Below the pieces are notes generated by a model, which searched no databases, had not been told where the DNA came from, and saw only the letters and a program-made list of their open reading frames with translations. A stretch of 23,543 nucleotides of DNA from Bacilli bacterium. Its GTDB lineage: Bacteria > Bacillota_I > Bacilli_A > RF39 > UBA660. Where the stretch lies: assembly GCA_022801735.1 (NCBI GenBank), contig JAAWSW010000011.1, forward strand, positions 1-23,543. Reading direction: 5' to 3'. Both the position numbers and the translations under genes were made by a program. Below are positions 1 to 5,784 of this stretch, piece by piece (positions within the stretch are counted from its first letter, which is position 1; every line of letters starts with the position of its first letter).

Positions 1-160
1 ATTTTTCAAAAAAAAGCAAGTTTTTCCCTCTATTTTCGGGACTTTAATTAAATAAATTCTATTTTTATCTTTTCGGGAACTTTCCTCTTAATTTAACGAA
101 AAACAAAAAAATAAAAGCAATAACTTTTATTTCATCTTCATAATAAAATTATATTTATCA
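1..160. other. Intergenic left edge, no gene seen
   Basis: This very AT-rich stretch holds no credible reading frame or RNA gene. The only structure seen is a near-repeat, TTTTCGGGACTTT at 33-45 and TTTTCGGGAACTTT at 70-83, 37 bp apart. A further short direct repeat of ATAAATCATAC lies between the terminator and the acetyltransferase gene (195-219). Confidence 0.5.
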
Positions 161-188
161 AAAAAAGCAGCCCAAACAACAGGCTGCC
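161..188 (-). terminator. Rho-independent terminator after the GNAT gene
   Basis: On the minus strand GCAGCC and GGCTGC form a 6-bp GC-rich stem (arms 182-187 and 167-172) followed directly by six T residues (161-166). It lies about 90 nt past the stop codon of the acetyltransferase gene. No hairpin separates tyrS from that gene, so this probably ends the whole deoC-tyrS-GNAT transcript. Confidence 0.8.
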
Positions 189-279
189 AACAGCATAAAT
201 CATACAACATAAATCATACTGCTTAAAACATACAACATACTACATCTTCATTATAACACATATTTAAAAAAAGTAAATA

Positions 280-759
280 CTATAAATCGACTTTTTTCTT
301 AGAAAATAATAATCCAGTTCCCTCATTATTATTTTTATCAACTTCACGTTCAAAATTAAAGCCAATTTTTTTATAAAACTCTGGGGCTTTATCTGTCCAT
401 AAATATACCTTGTCATAACCCATTTTATATGCTTCTTCAGCAATCAAATTAAGAAGAAGTCTACCATATCCCTTACCTCTTTCTTCAGGAATAATCATTA
501 CACTTGATATCCATGGAGTTAACCCTTTACAAGATTCCAAATTATCTTTTTTCAAAGTACAAAATCCATATAACTTATCATCATCCATAAGTGCATAACC
601 AACAGGTAAAGAACTATCATCAGTAAAAATCTTTTTAAACTTATTTTCCACATCCTCATACACCATAAAATCTGTAAATTGACTCCAATGATTATAATGT
701 AATTTAACTATTTCATTCAATACTACATCATCTAGTTTACTAAACTTAATCAATTCCAT
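280..759 (-). CDS. GNAT-family N-acetyltransferase
   Basis: A 159-residue protein of one GNAT fold, which moves an acetyl group from acetyl-CoA to an amine. The acetyl-CoA motif A is clear near residues 86-102: a hydrophobic strand (SSVMII) followed by PEERGKGYG, the R-x-x-G-x-G loop that binds the pyrophosphate. A later WTDKAPEFYKKIGF segment is the usual motif B region ending in the 'FY-x-x-x-GF' signature. The substrate cannot be read from the sequence; antibiotic, polyamine and protein substrates are all possible. AAGGAGGG lies just before the ATG, supporting this start. The gene follows tyrS by 58 nt with no terminator between, so it is probably the last gene of the T-box operon. The family call is firm, the role unknown. 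Confidence 0.88.
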   Translation of the reverse strand: MELIKFSKLDDVVLNEIVKLHYNHWSQFTDFMVYEDVENKFKKIFTDDSSLPVGYALMDDDKLYGFCTLKKDNLESCKGLTPWISSVMIIPEERGKGYGRLLLNLIAEEAYKMGYDKVYLWTDKAPEFYKKIGFNFEREVDKNNNEGTGLLFSKKKVDL

Positions 760-817
760 AAATTTCCCTCCTTATTTTAAGGATATCATAAAAAATAAAA
801 ACAGCCAAATACTTTTC

Positions 818-2044
818 TTATTTAATTTTACCAATAAAATATTTCTTTTTACCTCGCCTAACAACCAATACCTCATCATCAATTGCAATAGTCTTAGTAA
901 CTACATAATCAAGAGATGTAATTTTTTCCTCATTAATAGTAATACTTCCAGCCGAAACAAACTCCCTCGCCTCTCTCTTACTAGAAGCAATACCAACATC
1001 TACAAGCATATCCACAATATTAACACCACTTTCAGTTTCAAAAGAAGGAACACCCTTAAATACATCATGTAATTGTTCTTTAGTTAAATTCTTAACATGA
1101 CCACTAAACAAAGCCTCACTCATTTCTATAGCTTTCATTGCCTCTTCTTCACCATGCAAGAAAGTAACAACTTCTTTAGCAAGAGTCTTTTGAGCAATTC
1201 TAAGTTCTGGTCTTTCCAAATGCTCTTTTTCAATATCCATAATTTCTTCAGGAGAAAGGAAAGTAAATATTTTTAAATAATCTATAACCATTTCATCCTC
1301 AGAATTTAATAAATATTGATATATTTCATAAGCAGAAGTTTTTTCTTTATCAAGCCAATAAGCATTACCTTCACTTTTTCCAAACTTTTTACCACTCTTA
1401 TCAGTAACCAAAGGCATAGTAAAACCATAAGCCTCACTGCCTGTTTTCTTCCTAATTAAATCGATTCCTGCAGTAATATTACCCCATTGATCTGAACCTG
1501 CACATTGCATAATACAATTCTTATTTTCATAAAGATGTAAAAAATCTAAAGCCTGCATAATCATATAAGAAAATTCTGTATACGTAATACCAGTTTCTAA
1601 TCTTCTTCTAATAATATCTTTATCAAGCATATAATTAATATTAAAATATTTACCATAATCCCTTAAAAAATCAATAAAATTAATATCCTTACACCAATCA
1701 TAATTATTAACAACTTCAAAACCAAAAAGATTAGTAACTTGAGCCTTTAAAGATTCAAAATTACTTTCAATCTCTTCTATCGCTTTCATTTCTCTTTCTG
1801 TAGTTGGCCTTGGATCACCAATTCTTCCAGTCGCTCCACCAATCAATAATATTGGATGATGACCACCCTTCTCTAATCTCTTACTAATTAAAAAACTTGA
1901 AAGATGACCTAAATGTAAACTATCAGCAGTAGGATCAGTACCAATATAAAACGTCATACCACCATTATTAATTTTCTCTTCTAAATCTTCACCAGCCTCA
2001 TCCTTAATAAGACCACGCCATTTTAACTCATCATATAAAGTCAT
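818..2044 (-). CDS. tyrS: Tyrosyl-tRNA synthetase
   Basis: A 408-residue class I synthetase that charges tRNA-Tyr in the cytoplasm. The HIGH-type motif is HLGH at residues 44-47 and the KMSKS-type motif is KFGKS at 220-224. Between them are the tyrosine-pocket and helix segments typical of TyrRS (YTEFSYMIMQALDF near 155-168, SDQWGNI near 184-190). The C-terminal 70 residues are an S4-like RNA-binding domain. I chose the ATG at 2044, giving MTLYDELKWRG, the usual TyrRS N-terminus. An upstream GTG in frame adds 17 residues that merely lie over the end of deoC. GAGGAGGAA inside the last codons of deoC is the ribosome site, and only one base separates deoC's stop from this ATG, so the two are translationally coupled. 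A T-box upstream of deoC would control both. Confidence 0.96.
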   Translation of the reverse strand: MTLYDELKWRGLIKDEAGEDLEEKINNGGMTFYIGTDPTADSLHLGHLSSFLISKRLEKGGHHPILLIGGATGRIGDPRPTTEREMKAIEEIESNFESLKAQVTNLFGFEVVNNYDWCKDINFIDFLRDYGKYFNINYMLDKDIIRRRLETGITYTEFSYMIMQALDFLHLYENKNCIMQCAGSDQWGNITAGIDLIRKKTGSEAYGFTMPLVTDKSGKKFGKSEGNAYWLDKEKTSAYEIYQYLLNSEDEMVIDYLKIFTFLSPEEIMDIEKEHLERPELRIAQKTLAKEVVTFLHGEEEAMKAIEMSEALFSGHVKNLTKEQLHDVFKGVPSFETESGVNIVDMLVDVGIASSKREAREFVSAGSITINEEKITSLDYVVTKTIAIDDEVLVVRRGKKKYFIGKIK

Positions 2045-2045
2045 A

Positions 2046-2744
2046 CTATTCCTCCTCACACTCACAATTATCACAGTGACAATCATCACAACCACATTCG
2101 TGAATATTAGTTACTATACTAACACCACTACTAGTACCTATTCTAGTCGCACCCGCATTTATTAACTCATTCATCTGTTCATAAGTTTTAATTCCTCCAG
2201 ATGCTTTAATTTCTAAAACTTCATTTCTATGTTCATTAATAAGTTTAACATCCTCTACACTAGCACCTCTACTTCCAAAACCGGTAGAAGTTTTAATATA
2301 ATTAACAAAAGTTTCATTACAAATTTCAGTCATTTTAATAATCTCATCAGAAGTAAGTAAAGAAGTTTCAATAATCACCTTTAAAACCTTACCATCAATA
2401 GAGTCCCTAATTTCCTCAATCTCAGCCTTAACATATTCATAATCTTTATCCTTTAAAGCCCCAACATTAATAACCATATCAATTTCATCAGCGCCATTTT
2501 CTACAGCATCAATAGCCTCAAAAGATTTTACTTTAGGCGTATTCATTCCAAGTGGAAAACCAACAACGCAGCAAACACCAACATTAGTACCCTCTAATAA
2601 TTCCTTTGCTAAACCAACATAACAAGGATGAACACAGACTGTTTCAAAATTATATTCAGTCGCCTCCCTACATAATTTAGCAATATGCTCACTAGTCGCA
2701 TCCATCTTTAAATTTGTATGATCAATATACTTACCAATTTCCAT
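2046..2744 (-). CDS. deoC: Deoxyribose-phosphate aldolase with a Cys-rich tail
   Basis: A 232-residue class I aldolase that cleaves 2-deoxyribose 5-phosphate to glyceraldehyde 3-phosphate and acetaldehyde in deoxynucleoside salvage. The N-terminus (YIDHTNLK) and the VGFPLG segment are typical. Asp89 lies in DEIDMVIN, Lys151 in YIKTSTGFG is the Schiff-base lysine, and Lys180 in IKASGGI is the second catalytic lysine. The body ends near residue 213 with RIGTSSGVSIV, where the family usually ends. It is followed by an extra acidic tail (214-232) with six Cys (217, 219, 222, 224, 227, 229) and two His, not part of the normal enzyme. The tail's final codons also carry the tyrS ribosome site. AAAGGAGG precedes the ATG. 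The gene is the first in an operon under a Tyr-type T-box, an unexpected regulator for a sugar-phosphate aldolase. Confidence 0.95.
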   Translation of the reverse strand: MEIGKYIDHTNLKMDATSEHIAKLCREATEYNFETVCVHPCYVGLAKELLEGTNVGVCCVVGFPLGMNTPKVKSFEAIDAVENGADEIDMVINVGALKDKDYEYVKAEIEEIRDSIDGKVLKVIIETSLLTSDEIIKMTEICNETFVNYIKTSTGFGSRGASVEDVKLINEHRNEVLEIKASGGIKTYEQMNELINAGATRIGTSSGVSIVTNIHECGCDDCHCDNCECEEE

Positions 2745-2761
2745 AATAATCCTCCTTTAAA

Positions 2762-2963
2762 TAAAAAAATACCATGAACATAAGGACGAATAATCGCGGT
2801 ACCACCTTACTTCATAGTATTCTATGCACTTTTATCAGGTAACGGTGATTAACCGATTTGACTCCAAATATGTAATTCATTATTTAATATTGGTTAGTTT
2901 TCATCAGCCACTAACTTTCTAATTACCCACTAAATAACTACTAAAAATTTTTCCACACCAATT
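2762..2963 (-). promoter_or_regulatory. T-box leader, probably tyrosine-specific
   Basis: The minus-strand leader before deoC contains the T-box core AAGGTGGTACCGCG (2808 down to 2795), the hallmark of tRNA-sensing leaders. ATACTATGAA (2820-2811) pairs with TTCATGGTAT (2778-2769, one G-U), with an inner GTAAGG/CCTTAT stem and then seven T residues, forming the terminator. The core would alternatively make the antiterminator by pairing with uncharged tRNA. A GAAT-TAC-AT segment places a UAC tyrosine codon at 2874-2872 just before TTTGGAGT, where the specifier is expected. This matches tyrS as the second gene. The T-box call is firm; the specifier is an inference from position and context. Confidence 0.9.
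2763..2820 (-). terminator. T-box-controlled terminator hairpin
   Basis: A ten-pair outer stem (2811-2820 with 2769-2778), an inner GTAAGG/CCTTAT stem and a T7 run at 2769-2763 form the regulated terminator of the leader. The left strand of the hairpin includes the T-box core, so terminator and antiterminator exclude each other. Confidence 0.85.
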
Positions 2964-2969
2964 AATAAA

Positions 2970-2998
2970 ACTATAACACAACAAAATAACTTCGTCAA
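2970..2998 (-). promoter_or_regulatory. Promoter of the T-box operon
   Basis: TTGACG (2998-2993), a 17-nt spacer and TATAGT (2975-2970) precede the T-box leader, giving a start near 2963. The -35 box contains the TGA stop codon of toxN, so the two genes abut with no spare DNA. Confidence 0.82.
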
Positions 2999-3513
2999 CT
3001 TTTTACAATTAAATTATTATATTCTTCACACTTTTTCTCTAACAGTTTAAAATTGCAACACCTATCCATAATATTTGAACTTAACTTACCGCAATTATAT
3101 AAATCATATAACTTGCGGGATTTATTTTTTACCTGTATATAATTTTCATTAAGCCAATTAACTTGATTTTTCAATAATTCCTCATATTTTCTATCTGAAA
3201 TAGACTTTTTATCATCCTTAAAATATATTACTTCATAATTGTTAGAAATAACAGGTATCATATTATTAAAATTTACCGCACCAAATTCCCCATTTTTAAT
3301 TTTAAAAAAGTCTAGAGTATTTTGCATTTTCAAATGTTTAGGTTTTGGACTTGTTAACGGTGCAAAATACTCATATTTATCAATTTTAAACAAAACACCT
3401 ACAAAAGGTCTTAAATCCTTTCTATTTTTATTATAAGCAACTTTACTATCAAATTTTCTTAAATAATCACAGTATTTGGAATCAACTTTCACTAACTTTA
3501 ACTTCAATATCAT
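2995..3513 (-). CDS. toxN: Type III toxin endoribonuclease, ToxN/AbiQ family
   Basis: A 172-residue protein matching the ToxN/AbiQ layout: an N-terminal strand region with RPFVGVL (35-41), the family motif YFAPLTSPKPKH (49-60), GAVNFNNMIPV (78-88), then helices ending in CNFKLLEKKCEEY (153-165). Known members cleave RNA, are held inactive by a small repeated RNA (ToxI) and give phage defence by abortive infection. The match is supported by the DNA next door: three 36-nt repeats and a terminator sit directly upstream on the same strand, as in every type III locus. The ribosome site is AGGGGGAGA, 5-6 nt before ATG. A near-perfect promoter (3533-3561) between the toxI terminator and this gene is unusual. 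The stop is TGA, which shows that UGA is not read as Trp here. Confidence 0.93.
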   Translation of the reverse strand: MILKLKLVKVDSKYCDYLRKFDSKVAYNKNRKDLRPFVGVLFKIDKYEYFAPLTSPKPKHLKMQNTLDFFKIKNGEFGAVNFNNMIPVISNNYEVIYFKDDKKSISDRKYEELLKNQVNWLNENYIQVKNKSRKLYDLYNCGKLSSNIMDRCCNFKLLEKKCEEYNNLIVKS

Positions 3514-3532
3514 AATATCTCCCCCTAAATCG

Positions 3533-3561
3533 ATTATACAAACAAACGTACGTTAAGTCAA
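3533..3561 (-). promoter_or_regulatory. Private promoter of toxN
   Basis: TTGACT (3561-3556), exactly 17 nt, and TATAAT (3538-3533) match the consensus at 11 of 12 positions. The spacer contains a perfect 10-bp palindrome, AACGTACGTT (3545-3554), a possible operator. The start would fall near 3526, leaving a leader of only about 13 nt with the AGGGGGAGA ribosome site. Confidence 0.72.
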
Positions 3562-3582
3562 TGCTTTAAAATTAATTTCAAG

Positions 3583-3611
3583 AAAAAAGATTAGAGTGAA
3601 GTCTCTAATCT
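3583..3611 (-). terminator. Terminator between toxI and toxN
   Basis: AGATTAGAG (3611-3603) and CTCTAATCT (3596-3588) form a perfect 9-bp stem with a 6-nt loop and a T6 run. In type III loci a leaky terminator at this spot keeps antitoxin RNA in excess over toxin mRNA. Confidence 0.88.
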
Positions 3612-3612
3612 A

Positions 3613-3727
3613 CTTTTTTAAGTCCCAATTTAATGGCTGGGTACACCGCTTTTTTAACTTCCAATTTAATGGCTGGATACACCGCTTTTTTAACTCCCAA
3701 CTTAACGGCTGGGTACACCGCTTTTTT
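3613..3727 (-). ncRNA. toxI: ToxI antitoxin RNA, three 36-nt repeats
   Basis: Three back-to-back 36-nt units lie at 3727-3692, 3691-3656 and 3655-3620, followed by a 7-nt partial unit (AAAAAAG). Each minus-strand unit starts AAAAAAGCGGTGTA. Known ToxI RNAs are tandem repeats of about this length that the toxin cuts into single units, each folding as a pseudoknot that blocks ToxN. Here GGU/GCC and CCCA/UGGG can form the two interleaved stems. Copy 2 changes both sides of one pair (UCCA with UGGA), which supports that pairing. Placement upstream of the terminator and toxN completes the locus. Confidence 0.92.
3620..3727 (-). repeat. 3 x 36-bp tandem repeat
   Basis: The unit boundaries are 3620-3655, 3656-3691 and 3692-3727. 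The copies differ at only a handful of positions and have no spacers, which separates this array from a CRISPR. Confidence 0.95.
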
Positions 3728-3773
3728 TATACCATAAATAATATATGCATTACATAATCACTTATGCATATAT

Positions 3774-3802
3774 AATATACTAGTATTTTTATAAAATGTC
3801 AA
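3774..3802 (-). promoter_or_regulatory. Promoter of toxI
   Basis: TTGACA (3802-3797), 17 nt, TATATT (3779-3774). The start falls near 3767, inside an inverted repeat ATATATGCAT / ATGCATATAT (3741-3750 and 3764-3773) that could be an operator or a 5' hairpin of the antitoxin RNA. Confidence 0.82.
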
Positions 3803-3859
3803 ATTTATTTTTACACCTTGTGATTTTTTATATAAAAATTCTATTATTATTTAATAATA

Positions 3860-4792
3860 TTAACGACTACGATATATTGGAGAATCATCATTATTTGGCT
3901 TATCCTTTTTTTTATTCAAAAGAACGCCTGCACCTAATATTGCACTACCACCTAATAGGCCTGCCATTAAAGTATCTCTTCTACCATCAGCAACACCAGA
4001 TTCATAAGAGTTTTTAATGGTTTCTGCATTTTCCCTTTCGTCTATCTCTCTAATATAATAATCAGCACTTTTCCCCTGATTCTTTCCATTTTTTAAATCA
4101 GCATATGCTTCCTTAAACGCTTCTTTTTCTACAGAAAATTTTAATCCATTAAGTTGAAAATAATTATAAACAAAATCACTAGATAATTGTTCCAAAACCA
4201 CTTGTTCAGGCACATCAATTAAATAAACACTACCATTATCAAAAGATCTATTATTAAATTCAAGATTATATGTTCCATTTTCATTATCATATATCGATAC
4301 TGAATGATATGATGGATAATTTAAATCAGCACAAATTGTATCACATAAATTAGTTTCTCCATTTTTTTCATTACTGTCAGTTTGTAACTTATTATTCTCA
4401 TATTGTTTAGATAATTTTAAAAATGCTTGGTATGAAAATTCAAAATTTCCAACCTCAGTTTTCACTTTAATACTTGGTTTATAATGCACAAAATCTTTAG
4501 TTGCATAATCCAACGTAATAAAATATTCCATATTTATATCTAAGTCACTTAAGTTGGCCTTTGAATCATTAATCTTTTTTATAAAGTTGTCAACATCGCT
4601 ATAATTAGTAACCTGACTATATTCCTGAATTGGAACACTATTTTCATTCATACCTTCTGCATATGCTTGTGCAGAAGGTAAAAACAAACTTAAAACTAAA
4701 GCCGCAGAAAAAGTTGCTGATAGAAATTTTTTTCTATCAAGTTTCTTCCTAACATCAGAAAAATTAGATTTAAAAAATTTTAAATTATTCAT
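3860..4792 (-). CDS. Unknown secreted protein with C-terminal membrane anchor
   Basis: I do not recognise the family of this 310-residue protein. It has a long signal peptide: a charged start (about residues 1-22), a hydrophobic stretch (SATFSAALVLSLFLPSAQA) and a likely cut after AYA near residue 45. The exported body is acidic and rich in Asn, Asp and Tyr, with one closely spaced Cys pair (LCDTIC) that could form a disulfide. A Gly/Ala/Leu membrane segment near 274-292 is followed by a short basic tail (NKKKDKPN), so the protein probably stays anchored in the membrane facing outward. No LPxTG-type sortase motif is present. The ribosome site is a modest GGGGAA. Its promoter has an 18-nt spacer filled by a (TA)8 tract, so expression could vary between cells. 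No terminator follows; the toxI promoter starts 58 nt downstream. Confidence 0.75.
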   Translation of the reverse strand: MNNLKFFKSNFSDVRKKLDRKKFLSATFSAALVLSLFLPSAQAYAEGMNENSVPIQEYSQVTNYSDVDNFIKKINDSKANLSDLDINMEYFITLDYATKDFVHYKPSIKVKTEVGNFEFSYQAFLKLSKQYENNKLQTDSNEKNGETNLCDTICADLNYPSYHSVSIYDNENGTYNLEFNNRSFDNGSVYLIDVPEQVVLEQLSSDFVYNYFQLNGLKFSVEKEAFKEAYADLKNGKNQGKSADYYIREIDERENAETIKNSYESGVADGRRDTLMAGLLGGSAILGAGVLLNKKKDKPNNDDSPIYRSR

Positions 4793-4815
4793 ATAAATTC
4801 CCCATTTCTAAAGAC

Positions 4816-4845
4816 ATTATACCATATATATATATATATGGTAAA
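4816..4845 (-). promoter_or_regulatory. Promoter with a (TA)8 spacer
   Basis: TATAAT at 4821-4816 is preceded by an 18-nt spacer and TTTACC (4845-4840). The spacer lies inside a 24-bp perfect palindrome, TACC(AT)8GGTA, at 4820-4843. Gain or loss of one TA unit would change the spacing to 20 or 16 nt. Confidence 0.65.
4820..4843. repeat. (AT)8 dinucleotide tract inside a 24-bp palindrome
   Basis: Eight AT units flanked by TACC and GGTA. Simple dinucleotide tracts of this kind mutate by slipped-strand mispairing; this one separates the -10 and -35 boxes of the secreted-protein gene. Confidence 0.95.
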
Positions 4846-4863
4846 CTATCTTAATATTATACT

Positions 4864-5346
4864 TTACATCTCAATCAACTCATAAGAAAAATTAAGGTTA
4901 TCAAGAAACTTAAACATGTCATCCATAGTTATAAATACAGTCGCATCATTTTCATTTGGATGAAAAGTAATTATTTTTTCATCTAGTAATTCCTTATCTA
5001 TACAAACCTTTATATCTTTATCATGATTATTAAGTAACCCAAATAACGATACTGACCCAAATTGAAGGTTCATTTTTTCTTTTAAATTCTCTTCACTCCC
5101 CAAACGAAGACGACTTTCTCCAAGAATATCACCGATTTTCTTCAAATCAAGTCTTTTTTCATCATCTAATATAAGCAAATAAAATCTTTTTTTCTTTTTA
5201 TCAGAAACAAACATTGTTTTAGAACGAATACCTTCCATGCCCTCAATAAACTTATCTGCTTCTAAAGTAGTCATAGCCGGTGGATGATTAACCACCTTAT
5301 ATTCTATCCCCATTTTTTCTAAAGTATCGTACACCATTTGTTTCAT
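4864..5346 (-). CDS. YbaK/ProX-type aminoacyl-tRNA deacylase
   Basis: A 160-residue free-standing editing domain of the prolyl-tRNA synthetase insertion family (PrdX/ProXp-ala group), which hydrolyses mischarged tRNA, usually Ala-tRNA-Pro. The signature NHPPAMTTLEA is at residues 20-30, the conserved Lys of the YbaK fold is Lys43 in RSKTMFV, and KRLDLKKI (64-71) and FGSVSLFGLLN follow as in PrdX-like proteins. I chose the ATG at 5346 because AGGTGG sits 5 nt upstream; a GTG three codons earlier is in frame but overlaps that site. The ribosome site includes the stop codon of the gtrA-like gene, so the two are co-expressed. The pairing with a sugar-lipid operon has no obvious functional sense. 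Confidence 0.85.
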   Translation of the reverse strand: MKQMVYDTLEKMGIEYKVVNHPPAMTTLEADKFIEGMEGIRSKTMFVSDKKKKRFYLLILDDEKRLDLKKIGDILGESRLRLGSEENLKEKMNLQFGSVSLFGLLNNHDKDIKVCIDKELLDEKIITFHPNENDATVFITMDDMFKFLDNLNFSYELIEM

Positions 5347-5355
5347 ACATACCAC

Positions 5356-5784
5356 CTAATTTTTTTTAAAAATAATAACTTTACTAAGTATATAATTCAT
5401 AGCCACTACAACAAACTGAACAATAATTTTGGAAATAGTATCATCAATATGCATCACACTATATAAAATATACATCATAAACATATCAACAAGTAAAGAA
5501 AATACTCTAGCAAGTGCGAAATTAAAAACCTCTTTAACCTTTTCCTTACCAATAGTTTTACTTTTAAAAACAAATATCCTATTAGTTACATAAGCAAAAA
5601 TAACCGCACATATCCAAGATAACACATTAGCAATTTGAATATCTAAATCAGATTTACCCGCTAAAAAAGTATTTGCAAATAAAACATAAGTACCAAAACT
5701 AACAACTGTAGTTAAAAACCCAAAAAACAAATAACTTATAATTTCTTCATACTTAAAATATATTTCTTTTATCTTATTTATCAT
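5356..5784 (-). CDS. GtrA-like small membrane protein
   Basis: A 142-residue protein of four predicted membrane helices (about residues 15-38, 48-70, 85-108, 115-135) with the GtrA-family hallmarks FGFLTTVVSFGTYVLF near the start and a YVTNRIFVFKSK loop in the middle. Family members are thought to move undecaprenyl-phosphate-linked sugars across the membrane, working with a GtrB-type enzyme. That partner is the gene just upstream, overlapping by 11 nt. The family call is firm; flippase activity is known only for relatives. Confidence 0.87.
   Translation of the reverse strand: MINKIKEIYFKYEEIISYLFFGFLTTVVSFGTYVLFANTFLAGKSDLDIQIANVLSWICAVIFAYVTNRIFVFKSKTIGKEKVKEVFNFALARVFSLLVDMFMMYILYSVMHIDDTISKIIVQFVVVAMNYILSKVIIFKKN

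Noticed and set aside
2045..2095. Longer TyrRS starting from an upstream GTG
   Set aside because: The extra 17 residues only read through the end of deoC in another frame and are unlike any TyrRS start; the ATG at 2044 has a strong ribosome site.
3620..3727. Possible CRISPR array
   Set aside because: The 36-bp units are contiguous with no spacers, and they sit before a ToxN gene; they are ToxI repeats.
3796..4017. Plus-strand open frame over the end of the secreted-protein gene
   Set aside because: It has no ribosome site, has a biased composition, and overlaps a better-supported gene and the toxI promoter.
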